A DNA stretch of 64,000 nucleotides, taken from NCBI GenBank assembly GCA_963969395.1, contig OZ017795.1, forward strand, positions 32,407,063-32,471,062, in the 5' to 3' direction. This document shows positions 12,230 through 23,559 of the stretch, piece after piece. Below the pieces are notes generated by a model. The model saw nothing but the letters and a program-made list of their open reading frames with translations, had not been told where the DNA came from and did not search any database. The first letter of the stretch is position 1. Each line of letters begins with the position of its first letter. Origin of the DNA: Pseudoscleropodium purum (Eukaryota > Streptophyta > Bryopsida > Hypnales > Brachytheciaceae). A program made the position numbers and the translations under genes.

Positions 12230-14540
12230 GTGTGATTTGGCACTGAGATGCCAAAATTGAATTCCATGTCAGATTTTTAGGGATCTATGTCACCTCACAC
12301 CATTTACAAGATGATATGTGGCACTTTTTAAATACAAAAATGATTGAATTTGACCTTCATGTAGGGCAGTAGATATCATATTGTAACCTTGTAATGTTGC
12401 TACAAACACTAAGTGTCCAATGGAAGATAGAGGATCTTCTTATGTAAGATATAAGTGCAAGTGTTCATCTTTGGAATTTGGTGCGAAAAAAGGAGTTTTT
12501 GTATAGACATTGATTTCCAATGTATGCTTTTGAATTTTTTTTTAAAGTAAATGATTTTCATGGTAATAAAAGAAAGACGATTTCCATGGTGATCAATTGA
12601 TCATTTCATGATTAATTTGACAAAGATGGTACAAACTTGAGGACCTAAATGATTTGATGAATGACTTTAGAAACAAAGAATGCACCTATTGATCTAGTAG
12701 TTAGAGTATTTTGGTAAAATACCTTCATCATGAAAGCCAAGTTTTTCTAGGATTAATGTATGCAACCATAACAAAATGAAATGTTGATGGAACTAGAAAG
12801 TGGTTGATGCATAGTCAAACAAACATTTAATTAACTAAGAAATAGATGATTTTCATCTAAAAATCATTTAGGAGAGTTCTTTGTATGAGTGCGCATTAGA
12901 TCTTGGGGAAAAGCCTCTAATTGAAGAATTACAAACTTTTTTAAAGAAAAGATGCTAAATCCATAAATCACAAAATGCCTTTCTAGCCTATTTAACAATG
13001 CCTACCTCCTATGCTCTTAATCTAAATTTTAGTTCTTAAATTGATATTGTTTTGAATTTGAGTCCAACTAATAAAATATATATTATTAAGTCTAATTTCT
13101 ATTCTAATTATTTTTTGTAGAATCCCTAAAATTGTGTATTTTATAGCCATTTGAATTTTTGGCTTAATATCATGATCTATTACATTTCTAATTGTAGAAT
13201 GAAACTAAAATTGGATTTATACAATGCTGTTCTACCCAATAATATGCACCTATGGAGAAATTTTCATATTTTTTGAGCTTATTTTGTATTTTATATGAAT
13301 TTGATTTTCTCTTTTTTTCAAAAATTCATAATAATTTTGAATTTTCACAAAAAATTTTGAATTTTTTTATGTGTAGACAATATTTGACTTAATCTCAAAA
13401 AAATAAAATAATAATTCCATTCATTTTTAATGGAAAAATAAAGTATCCATGATTGACTTGAGGAATAAATTCAAGTGATTTTAAAATTATATGGATGCAC
13501 CTATTCATCTTGGAATTATATAATTTTTGGTTGACTACTTGGATACCATACACATTACAAATATTTCACATCGAAGAAAAATTACTTTATGATAAAGAAC
13601 TTAGGATACTAAATATTGGTTGTTTTGGCTCAAAATCTTTCTATAATGTGATGCTACCAATATCTAGTTTAGTCATAAAGTGTTGAATGCCCTTTTGGTT
13701 TTAAATTGCTATTGAATTTCTATTTAAATTATGCTCTTTTGAGATTGGCAGCAACCTATAGATGTATGGCAATCTAATCTCAAGGAGTTGACTTGCATTT
13801 CCAAGCTTCAATATAGAAAAATAAAACTCAATGTCATTAGATTGCAAGCAATTATGCCTTGTTGTCATTCCAATTTTCAAGTTTGATCAATAATCAAGTG
13901 CAATTTAATAAAAAGATTTAAAATTGAAGTTAAATAAAAGGCAACATTTTATGACTTTACAATTTTACATACTTTCAGATTATTTTTGTATATTATTGTG
14001 ACAAAGTAGTTATAAATATTAAATGTCATTTAACTAGTAAAAGAATCCAAATCATTTTGGATGATGCTTGTGCACTTTTGTATGCATAAGCAAATATAGG
14101 TAGAAAGAGTAAATTTTTTGTGGAGCTCTTTAATTAAGTGCATGAGGATAATTGAAAACATTTCCACTAAACCAAAATGATTATTTAGTATGGTCTAAAT
14201 TATTCATTACAATTATTCAACATTAGTTGTAGTAGCTTATTCGGTTGTAGTGTGTATGGATGACATTGTTAGATTGGTCATACTAGTTTTCATACTAACC
14301 AATGATTCAACTATACTTAAAGACTTTTCATGTTGGCTTCATCAAAAACTCCCTCCAACAAGATAAAGATTTTAGAAAAAACAAACCATATAGGGAAATT
14401 TTCCTAATCTATCCAAGATTTGGATGGAAATTTAACAAAAGACCTTTACATTGGATGAAAATTATTTTCTTGGCACTTCACACCTCCAGATGAAACATTT
14501 TTCATCCTAAATACTAAATAATTAATCATTTGGGTGTAGA
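12230..14540. other. AT-rich intergenic DNA
   Basis: A diverged R1 copy lies at about 12410-12610. Next to it is a short GAATGCACCTATTGATC block (about 12680-12700) that belongs to another small repeat also seen near 21430, 45480 and 57275. No gene is supported. Confidence 0.5.
12410..12610 (+). repeat. Dispersed repeat R1 (diverged copy 3)
   Basis: Recognised by TATAAGTGCAAG, TTCATCTTTGGAATTTG, the ATGTATGCTTTTGAATTTTTT core and GATTTCCATGGTGATCAA in family order. It is more diverged than the copies at 9085 and 59335. Confidence 0.5.
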
Positions 14541-14559
14541 TAATTTGAGTAAACAAGGA

Positions 14560-16550
14560 ACCGCCAGTGCAAGCTCCGGATGAGAACCGGAGACACCCTG
14601 CCCCGCTACAGAACAAGTTGCTACGGAGAGGTTGTGACACTTGGCAGCGAGGATCTTGAGGTAAGCTTAGTTTGCAATGGCTTCCTCTTCCAGTTTCACC
14701 ATTCCGTCTTGCCTTTGCCTGCGCAGATCGATCCGTTGCCTTCTAATTTTGATCCCATTTGCATTAGGTAGATAATTTTGCGATCCTTGATTCCTTTCAT
14801 GCTCACTTCCATGCAATCAGTTGGCATCTCGAAAACCGATCACTTCGCTCACAGGTTGCGCCAGTCGGGAGTGATCTCGCTTTCTAGAATAGCCATGGCT
14901 TCATTATTAATTTTATTAGAGATTTTTGTTGTAGGAGTTATGCGGGTTGGGCAGAGGATTATGTGGAGCTTGGCATTGCTTGTTGGAATTCGAGTGTGAT
15001 GTTCGCAGTCAATGTGAGAGTTCGAGTTTATGCGATTAGGGATTTTTGTTGTAGGAGTTATGGGGGTTGGGTAGAGGATTATGTGAGCTTGACATTGCAT
15101 GTTGGAAGGATTTGCATTCGAGTGTGATGTTCGCAGTCAATGTGAAAGTTCGAGTTTATGCGATTTGGGATCCGCTTCCAGTTCGAGTGTGATGCTGGTT
15201 TCTGGAATAAGCACTGAGTTTCGTTTTTGAATTTCATTAGTGATTTTCGTGTTAAGAGTTATTAGGGTTGGGTGCAGAACATGTGCATTTGGCATTGCAT
15301 GGTGGGAGGAGATGTAGTGACGTGTATTCGGATGCAATGCTTTTAGCCGATGTGAGAGTTCGAGTTTACGCAATTTGTAATCCACGATCCGCTTCCTATT
15401 CAAGTGTGATGTTGGTCTTTGGAATAGGCATCGAGTTTATCAGGGATTATCATGTTAGGAGTTATTAGGGTTGTGGGACGGATATATGAATTTGGCATTG
15501 CATGGTGGGAGGAGATGTTGTGACATGCATTCGGGTGTGATGTTCGCCGCTAATATGAGAGTTCGAGTTTATACAGTTGGGAATCCGCTTCCTATTCAAG
15601 TGTGATGTTGGTCTCTGGAACGGGGATTGGTTTTGTTAGTGATTTTTGTCAGGGATTATCATATTTGGAGTTATTAGGGTTAGGTGCAGGATATGTGCAT
15701 GTGGCATTGCATGGTGGACGGAGATGTAGTGACATGCATTCGGGCTTGATGTTCGCAACCAATGTAGAGGTCGAGTTTAGGCAATGCAGTTCGGAATCTG
15801 CTTCCATTTGGAGTGTGATGCTGGTTTCTGGATCAGGGATCGGGTTCGTTAGTAATTTTTTTCAGGATTTTGTGTCACTCGGGAGTTATTTGGATTAGGT
15901 GCAGGATATGTGCATTTGGCATTGCATGGTGGGAGGATATGCAGTAAGTGTGCTATTCGCAGCCAATGCCAGACTTCATCTTTCTCATGGTTTTGTTCTT
16001 CGCAGATTTGAAGAGAGCCCTATGTCATGATGGCCGAGGAAAGAATCCCCAACGGTGTCGGCGACGAGAACCGAGAGCCGGACAAGAAAGAGCTTGCGAA
16101 GGACCGGAAGAGCTTGACGGGCATGTCGGAGAAGGTGAAGGTGACGTCAGCCCCTCTCCTCGGCGGGATCAAGCATCACCCTGAGGTGGAAGTGGATTTA
16201 GGGCGCGAGTTAGGAGCCGCGACGTACGAAACGGTGCCTATAGGATCCACTCCCATGAGCCGCTACAGCACCGTCGCCGAAGCCACGATGGACCCAAACC
16301 CTAATCTGCTCGCTCCCTTTCAAGATGTCGGGCTAGAGTATAGTAGCAATGTGGTAAGAGAATCGGGTAGGGGCAGGCCGGGGCACAAACCGAACGAAGA
16401 CCAATTTGTCTTAGATGGAAACAGTGATCCAGTTCATCAGTTTCGAAGCACAACCCCGACTTCCGAAGGTGAGAATCCCTTCAATGGTTGAAGAATCAGG
16501 GTGGCAGCACCGTCCCCGATCGGCTGCGGCTACAACCGAAAGGTCATTGT
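14560..16550 (+). CDS. Hydrophilic 154-aa protein of unknown function; intron-containing leader
   Basis: The coding part is a single exon, 16027-16491, with ATGATG at 16027. The product is hydrophilic, rich in charged residues, Gly and Pro, with no membrane segment or known domain. It begins MMAEERIPNGVGDENREPDK, has a KKELAKDRKSL stretch, a middle VPIGSTPMSRYSTVAEA and an end SEGENPFNG. It could be an intrinsically disordered, stress-type protein, but that is a guess. The upstream non-coding exon seems to end at 14660 (CTTGAG|GTAAGC), and the acceptor is CTTCGCAG at 16005, giving a 1.35-kb leader intron full of tandem repeats. A two-codon upstream frame, ATGTCATGA at 16022-16030, overlaps the start. 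The sequence after 16491 is probably 3' UTR. Confidence 0.6.
14930..15900 (+). repeat. Degenerate ~210-bp tandem repeat inside a leader intron
   Basis: A GAGTTAT(T/G)NGGGTT-type landmark recurs at about 14935, 15055, 15256, 15459, 15668 and 15883, so the spacing is 120, 201, 203, 209 and 215 bp. Each unit also carries GGCATTGCATGGTGG, GTGATGTTCGCAGC-like and GAGTTCGAGTTTA-like blocks in the same order. The units differ by many substitutions, so the array is not recent. Open frames through it are incidental. Confidence 0.8.
16022..16030 (+). promoter_or_regulatory. Minimal upstream ORF overlapping the start codon
   Basis: ATG TCA TGA at 16022-16030 ends in the sequence TGATG, so its stop codon overlaps the ATGATG of the main frame (16027 and 16030). 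Such a start-stop arrangement can reduce initiation or permit re-initiation. That is an inference; the sequence shows only the arrangement. Confidence 0.45.
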
Positions 16551-17029
16551 AGATGATGAAAAAATCTAGATTGCAAAGTACCAATTACAATGGAATTCAG
16601 ACCTGGTGATAGCAGGGAGGTCAGTGTGTTCGAATGATACTCTCTAGGTTTGTACTGATTTTTTGTTTTTTGTAATGTCTTATGATTCGCTGGATTCCGT
16701 GTTCTGGCAATCTGTTGACACTGTTCCAAGCAGCAGAGAAGATTCAAGAGTATCATACAAGGATGAAATCGTAGACGAAAAGTGGCAGGGGCCTAATTGA
16801 AACAAGCTAGGGACCACGGCGACTGTTTGTATTTCCTCAACACAATTACAGCATTACAGACTGACGAGTATCCCAGTTGTAGTATTGCTGTAGCTGCTGC
16901 AAGCTCCTTAAGGTTGCATAATGTGGAGGTTTCGCAGAATAAAGGTGCAAAGAATCGTCTTGTCGTTTCCTCCATGCATTCTCGTAGAGTACAAGTGTAG
17001 GTCTTGAAAGAGACCCACCTAATCTGGCG

Positions 17030-17544
17030 ACGAGCTAATCGTATAGATGCGCTTCCTGTGTCTCCTCGATTTGAACTTAGCTTAGCATCATATGATGATG
17101 GTTTTGAACGTGTGCCTGGGCTGCAGCTGTTCAATCGAGGTTCACGGGAATCGACCAAGGAAGGGGACGAGTGAGCTTGAGTCGTCTCTTCAATGGCAAT
17201 TGAAAATGGAATTTCTCGCACTGGTTGGTCTGTTGAAAGCCTTCGGCTCCGCTATTTTCCACATGCATTCTGTGTTGTACTTGTCTCCAAGCGATGGATC
17301 CACCACAGCTTTCAGGTCCTCTTTTGCCAGCAAGGGCCTCATCTGCAAGGAGAAGAATCAGCAATTTGGTGCTACAGCCATTGCAGTCATGCACTGAAGA
17401 GAGCTGGAGCACATACCCATTCTATCAAGTTAGGATTTAGACACTTGCTCATTGATTGCTTCCTGCCCTGATACCAGCTCCAATAACACCACATAAAAGC
17501 CATAAACGTCGCTCTTCTCTGTCAAGTGCTTGCTCGACATGCAC
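17030..17544 (-). pseudogene. Receptor-like kinase C-lobe fragment (unprocessed pseudogene)
   Basis: The minus strand from 17544 reads a kinase subdomain IX-like block, HLTEKSDVYGF then VVLLELVSGQEAIN. A frameshift follows, then NLIEW ending at a GT donor (17417). A GT-AG intron leads to a second block from 17342: RPLLAKEDLKAVVDPSLGDK, then KIAEPKAFNRPT, where about 5-7 residues of the usual 'AxxCVE' stretch are missing. A second frameshift leads to MREIPFSIAIEE and a Ser-rich tail. The order matches the end of plant LRR-type receptor kinases. The retained intron shows it is not a retro-copy. The N-lobe, catalytic loop and ectodomain are absent, so it cannot encode a kinase. Confidence 0.8.
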
Positions 17545-17624
17545 CTGTGTAGAAGAGAAAATATTTTCATACATAGTTTGAATCCCAAATCTGGAAGTAT
17601 GGACACTGCCTAAAAACAACTCCA

Positions 17625-17710
17625 ACAATCCATACAAAAGGTGATGCAATAGGACTCAAGTAACACTCTTTCCTCGTCTCAGACGGGTTCACCACTCTAC
17701 CGATCTATCT
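17625..17710 (-). repeat. Short stray piece of the J-domain gene's upstream region
   Basis: CATACAAAAGGTGATGCAAT, AGGACTCAAG and GGTTCACCACTC occur here in the same order as at about 20660-20750, 31250-31330 and 39575-39650. In those three places the block lies upstream of a J-domain gene copy. No J-domain exon follows here, so this is an isolated fragment abutting the kinase pseudogene. Confidence 0.6.
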
Positions 17711-17719
17711 ATTATAATA

Positions 17720-18480
17720 AATAAATACTGCGTTAAGATTTCTGTCACATCACATTACTGTCACAAATGTTACATTTTCATCTGCAAGTTTTTTCATTCA
17801 TTTGTTTCTTACTAAAACCTAATTAATGAATCCCCACAACTTTTCAATGAACTCCTGAAGCTTGAAGCTTGATGCACACTCTAGCAATTGTTGAATGATG
17901 CAATGAGGGAATTGTTGCACACCTTAAAAAATAACTAGTACTAAGAAATTCTCAATCACATTTCACAAGTTAATTCAATTATTGCTCATTCTAATAATGG
18001 TACCTTGCACTATCTTTGAAATTATGTGATTTCTTTAAACAATTTTTGCAACATAGAAGTTGGGCCTTAAAGCCGAGTGGGACATTGAAAAGGCTATTTT
18101 GTAGATGTGAGGGACAAAAGACTAGGCCAACCAAGGGGAAAGAGAGAGAAAGAACTCCAATATCTTTTAACACTAGAGATTAGTTATGACTCAGTTGACA
18201 TAATGGAATGAAGATGCCCTAAGTGCAAGCAAACTGAGTGCAAGTAGAGGGCAAGGATGAAAAAGTTTCCAAAAATTGCTAGTTTACATCCTTGTGAGCC
18301 CACCTTGTTTGTCATGTTGCTTCATTTTGGTTGGAGTTGTGTAGAGTAGTGCTACAAGTACTTCATGGCACATGAAGAATTTACTTTTAATCCAATACAT
18401 GAAAATAATCATAAAATCTACCCACTAGAGTAGGTTGAAGTGTCTAATTTTCTTATTTCTTAGCCCTCCTACTATCTAAT
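17720..18480. other. Intergenic, no feature recognised
   Basis: AT-rich sequence between the kinase pseudogene and duplication unit A. No gene or repeat that I can name. Confidence 0.4.
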
Positions 18481-18489
18481 GCAAGGTAA

Positions 18490-21440
18490 TGATCCTAACT
18501 ATGAATTAAAATCTCCCAAATTTGCTTGTCTTTGGTGAACAATAATTGCCTGCATTTTCCTCGAGGTTGACATTTGCTCCTCGAGGTTGACATTTGGAGC
18601 AAAGCTCCAATTATTTTCCTCTTCAGTTGAAGGAATTCCTCCAGAGGGATCCCTTTGGTTGGGGCCCAAGTTGAGAGTACTCCATCCAGGCAAAGGATTT
18701 TGAAACAGTTGCTGTGTCCTGGTTTGTGATCTATGTTTCGTGATCCACGTTTTGTGATCAGTGTTTTGTGATCCAGCAACAAATGCAGTCTGGTGCAAGA
18801 CTATGAAAACCGTGGTCAAGAGCATGTTGTTAAACTCACGAGCTATTTCCATCAACTTAGAAGTAGGGCTTTAAATTTGTGATTGCAAAATCACCGTGCT
18901 CGTGATGCGATAGAAGTGAATCCTGCCAAGACGACAATGTACGCTTTTCGTCGAAGTGCATCGTCATTGAAGATGGGTCATGACGCCTCCTTCGACCAGA
19001 GTGCCCAAATTGGACATGTCTTCATAGAATTTTGACACGCCACTACCCCCTTCGTACTGCATTTGACATAGCGTCCCGAATGTGTTGGGTGCTTGAGAAG
19101 CTTGAGCACTTGTAGTTGGGCTCGCCAGCGTCCAGAATTTGCTGGGTGCTTGAGAGACTTGAGCAGCTCGAGCTGGGCTCGCCGGCGTCCAGAATGTGTT
19201 GGGTATTTGAGAGGCTTGAGCACCTGGAGCTGGGCTCGCCGGCGTCCTGAATGTGTTGGGTGCTTGAGAGGCTTGAGCACCTGGAGCTGGGGTTGGCTGC
19301 GTAGCTGCTTTATGTCGCGGTTGATTAGCAGAATACGTAGCTTTTGGTGGCTCTTGTTTTCGTGGCTCTGGTTGTGGTTGCGGATTCACCCTGGGCTTAC
19401 CACCCCGCTTTACATCTCGCTGTTGCGGTTGATGAGTAGAATACGTAGGTTTCGGTGATTCCTTAGACGTGGGCTTTTCACCTTGCTTCGAATCGTGCTG
19501 AAACCTCGTTTTCTTGTCCGAAAGAACTCTAAAAGCCTCCCCAATCAACTTGAATGCAGCCTCCGCTTCGTCCTTCATTGACTCTTTGTTCTTGTCAGGA
19601 TGCACCAACTTGGAGAGATTCCGATACTGCTTCTTGATTGTGCTATCATCCGACAGTGGCTTCACCTGAGACAAAGTGCAAAGTGTCAGGACCGACCCTA
19701 AAACCTTCGTTAATTGTCGTCCCACCCAAATTTGATGTGATCGATGAAAGTGACGATACAGGCAAATTTAGTCATTGTAATTATGTCAAACTAGTAGTAC
19801 AGCCGTTGCAACATTTGCAACAGCACACCTCTAACTTGCATCATTCATCTATTTCTACATTGCACAACATGCAACTCCAAGGTTTCATTGAGTAGCTGCA
19901 AGGATGTCATTAGGATTTAGCAAGAAAAAATGAATGAAATTTTTGTATGAATGAAAACGAATGAATGAAAACAATTACTTCTTTTCAACTTTCGTTAATT
20001 GTGACAGATGAAAGCCTGACTCAATTTGCATTTAATATAACATTGGCAACAACGCCCCATTGCATCATCTAGCTACCTACAGTACTTACCCAGAATGAAT
20101 GAAAAATTTTCCGGATGAGAACGTGACAAAAATCATGACGAAATTCTGAAATACTAGAATAGATATAGATAGACAAAGACAATAGATGACATTTTAGGTC
20201 AAGGAGTTCTCTATTCTCACCCTCGTGAGAACAACTCTTCGCCAAAAGCAACGAACAAAAAGAAAATCACTGCAAAACTCTCCGGAACTAGTCCGAAGAG
20301 AAAGCAAACAAGAAATATTTTAAGGTTTCAGAAGGTACCTGAAGAATGCCGTAGTAATCGGGCTCGGGCTCATTGATCCCAACTTTCACCAGAGCTGCGA
20401 TATGGACATCCAAGACTGCCGACAATTGAATCGCACCATCCAGACAAGGATACAGCCGTAGAGCTTTCAAAATGAACTTCTTCGCACCCGCAAGATCCTT
20501 CTTTGCAAACTTCAGTTCCGCAATGTCTGTCACCCGAATTGCTTCATCTTTGTTGCACTCCATCGCCAAGCTTCAATTAAGCTTGAGGCGACAAATACCC
20601 CCACATACACACACACTCACTCTCAATTTGTGCTCTCTTTTGGACCTCGGATTCCAACGATACTATACAAAAGGTGATGCAATTCAATAGGACTCAAGAT
20701 CCACACTCCTTCGAGAATTTTCCCTTGTCAAACAAGTTCACCACTCCGATTCAGCGATAAGCAACCAGTACCAACATTTACATTCCTAGCCCTACCGACA
20801 CGTACCTCGCCACCCCATGTCCTATTCTCAAAGCCATCTCTCCAATTTAGTACCTCTACAAGTACCCCTGCCATGATCCTCCCCTGCCTGCACGTACGAA
20901 ATTGCTGATGCTCACCGTGACCTCCAATTCCAATTCCCGAAATGAAAGATCGCACACGCGCGCTTCCAAAAATCGTCGGTAACTCCCCAAATCAAGCCCT
21001 CATATGACACCCAAACATGAAACCCCCATCCCGATCCCGTAACTCGATCGTCTCCTCTAATTCAAATCGTCCGCCACCACACTGATCAACCAAACCGTAA
21101 CAAACACCAAAATTCTGCCCTTGCAACCTGAAAGCCCATTCGTCCATGGCTCGATGCATCACTAAGGACTAGCGTCAACAATTACTCGATCACAGGAAGG
21201 GGATTTTGGAGATTACATACTCACGCGAAGGAAGGAGATGGCAGCGTACCCAATCGATCGAAGGCGATGGTGTCGGCGAAGCATTGAAGCAGCAATGACG
21301 AGTGCTTGCAGAGCGTCCTTCGTGCAGGAAATGTTGGACATTTCTGTCTGTATTATCCCTTGAAGGACGCTGTCGTCGTGAGGCTGGAAAGTGGTGGATG
21401 GATGATTTCATTGTGCACTGTAGAAATAAAGAATGCACCT
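18490..21440 (-). repeat. Segmental duplication unit A
   Basis: Contains a shared downstream flank (18490-19000), the J-domain gene (18964-20563) and about 870 bp of shared upstream DNA. The upstream block includes CAGCGATAAGCAACCAGTACC, CCTCGCCACCCCATGTCCTATTC and CATGGCTCGATGCATCACT-like landmarks. The same order recurs in units B and C. Compared with B and C, unit A lacks the zinc-ribbon coding part and roughly 0.8 kb around it. Confidence 0.85.
18964..20563 (-). CDS. Plant J-domain protein, copy A (zinc ribbon lost)
   Basis: Two exons, 20339-20563 and 18964-19665, joined in phase 0 by a GT-AG intron into about 308 residues. The start is the ATG of MECNKDEA at 20563; upstream TTG triplets are not starts. 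Exon 1 holds the N-terminal helical region (AELKFAKKDLAGAKKFILKA) that plant DnaJ proteins of this type place before the J-domain. The J-domain spans the intron: DYYGILQ, then an HPD in KLVHPDKNK at the family position, so Hsp70 stimulation is plausible. Then come Gln/Pro-rich sequence and four imperfect PAPGAQASQAPNTFWT-type repeats. After NTFGTLCQMQYEGG the frame runs into what is downstream flank in the other copies, ending VMTHLQ. The C-terminal zinc ribbon is therefore lost by deletion. Expression is unknown, so it may be a pseudogene. Confidence 0.75.
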
Positions 21441-21449
21441 ATTAGTCCG

Positions 21450-23480
21450 ATAATGGAAGCAGGTTTTGGGTGGCTATGAGCAAGTCTATTGTAGTGCAAG
21501 AAGTCTCAAACCAGGGGTGAATGTAAAAAAAAAAGACAGGCCCCTATTTTGTGCTAAATTAATGTTATCACTTTCCCTAGTTCATTTGGAGCCTTTGATT
21601 GCAAATATGAACTCAAAATTTGCAAAAAAAATTTGTATAGCAAATAAAAGGTTCTTGTATGTTCTTCAAGGGTAAAATTGGGGGGCAAAACCGCCTTTGC
21701 AGGAGGCTTGTTGAATTACTATAGAGTTGAGTAATAGCTACCTTGATCATAGAGGGCCATGTCTTTTAAGGATCGATGACACCAAACGAAGCTTCTCACC
21801 CAAGTAATTGCAGTAAGAGATGGAGTTAGTGCAATTTTTATTGACCAAACAAAAATCTTGCATGATTTTTGAGTAGGCTCTCTTTACACTAAAAGAAAAA
21901 GAGAATAGAATTAGATGCAATTGCCAATATCATCTCTAAGAATATGAGATTAGTCAACATTTGGATGAAGTTTACTATTTTAGGGAAGGTGGACACCCCA
22001 AAACCACCATCTTTTGCTATTGAGCAAGTTACTAATATTAGATTGGTCAAATTTTCATATTTTCATGTTGGCAAGTTAAAGGAGGTTTCAATGCACTAAA
22101 GAATGTGACATTTAAATAATGTGTCTGAAAGTTATAAAGGATCAAATTGGTTTTTTGGTAGGTGCTCTAAAGTCATTTTTCCCTCATAAGTACTTATTAA
22201 TTTTGGAGATGTATTCAAAGGGATGATGTTGGTTTGAGATTAGTGAAGCATTTGGAGGTGCTCAGCTTAATCCTACAATGAAATATAGATATTGAGTACC
22301 CAATAGGTGACAAAGAATCCTTCATGATGTAAGACAAAAGTACCTATATATATTCATCTTTGGAATTTTGTACAAAAAAGAGCGGTCTTGTATAGTAATT
22401 TGACCTCCAATGAGTGCTTTTGTTTTGTAAAGTAAATGATTCACATTGTAATTCAAAGGATGATATCCATAGTAACCAACTTGTCCTTATAGGGTTAATT
22501 TTGTAGATGAAGGAAGAATGGATAATCAAAATTGGATGATTCCTCTTACTTGTTTGTTTTCTCGAGTGCGAGCACAATTCCACCAAAAAAAACAAAAAAG
22601 TTCATTAGGTGGGGCGTATAAGGATTATTCCACTTATAGGTTGACACCCATACAACGGGAACTATTCTCACCTATTGGGAAGGGCTCAAATATGTCAGCC
22701 ATGAACATATGGCACAATGTGAGTGTAATGAGGTGTATGTGTAGTGTCCAATACTACATAACATTGTATAACCATGCAGTGGTCTTCTCCATGCTAGGAA
22801 GGTATTTTACCTCCTTCAATATAGTGACTCACAAAAGATTGTCAATGTTTGCTCAAACTTAGTGTAAGTTGAAATATCCACTACCTTAATGAGAATTTAG
22901 AATTGCCATCAAAAAATAGATGATAGGTATCCAAGTGTCTATTAGTGTATGAAAATTTTAATGAAAAATCTGCAAAGGTGGTTGAAATATTTAATTTTAA
23001 AAGAAAGTCTCTCACTAGCTCATTTTTGGTCTAGCATACATTAGAGGATTTTTGGGCCCCCAGGAAGGTTGTAAGTTCCCAAACTATGGGAACTGCCTTG
23101 TAGGGGGGCACGATAGCTCGATGACATGGCACAATGACTACCACATCTGAAAAAAATGATTTTTTTTTCAATTTTTTTCTTCATTTCAAGACTAAAATTT
23201 TATTTATTTTAATTTTTTTTGAAATTTTTTGGATGGGAACAATGTTCCCCAAAAACTGCAAAGGGGACAATTTTTGACATAGTTGCTTGAAATGGCCCTC
23301 TTGAGGGTTCATAAATCCTCTAACGTCTACACCTCCATTTCTTCTATATATTGACAATGTAGTAGAGAGTTTTATATCAACAATGATGTTGTAAGTAAGC
23401 AAAAGTATCCCTTTTCCTTTTCAAGTAGTACATTGCATTTTTAGTTGTTCCATACTATAATAAGGCCATTGTCTTAAATG
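21450..23480. other. Intergenic DNA with an R1 repeat copy
   Basis: R1 occurs at about 22305-22500. AT-rich DNA follows, with homopolymer stretches near 23150-23220. No gene is supported; the open frames at 22344-22862 overlap or flank the repeat. Confidence 0.45.
22305..22500 (+). repeat. Dispersed repeat R1 (copy 4)
   Basis: GGTGACAAAGAATCC, AAGACAAAAGTACC, TTCATCTTTGGAATTTTGTA, CCAATGAGTGCTTTTG and GATTCACATTGTA appear in family order. Confidence 0.6.
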
Positions 23481-23559
23481 AAAACCAAGATATTTAAGTA
23501 TCATTGCTACAAAAGGGATGGAGCACATGGAAAATAGCCAAATGGACTACTATTAGTCA

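Noticed and set aside
15137..15898. Open frames on both strands with recurring HVALHGGRRCSD-like and NTKI-like words
   Set aside because: They are translations of the tandem repeat within the leader intron, not separate genes.
16793..17221. 142-codon minus-strand frame as a gene of its own
   Set aside because: Its first part (MREIPFSIAIEE and the Ser-rich tail) is the frameshifted end of the kinase pseudogene; the rest is downstream DNA.
18495..18855. Minus-strand frames downstream of J-domain copy A (95 and 118 codons)
   Set aside because: The same DNA in units B and C does not keep these frames, so this is flank or 3' UTR.
20472..20690. Plus-strand frames opposite exon 1 of the J-domain copies (also 31059-31272 and 39383-39661)
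   Set aside because: They mirror the conserved exon on the other strand; conservation there follows from the duplication.
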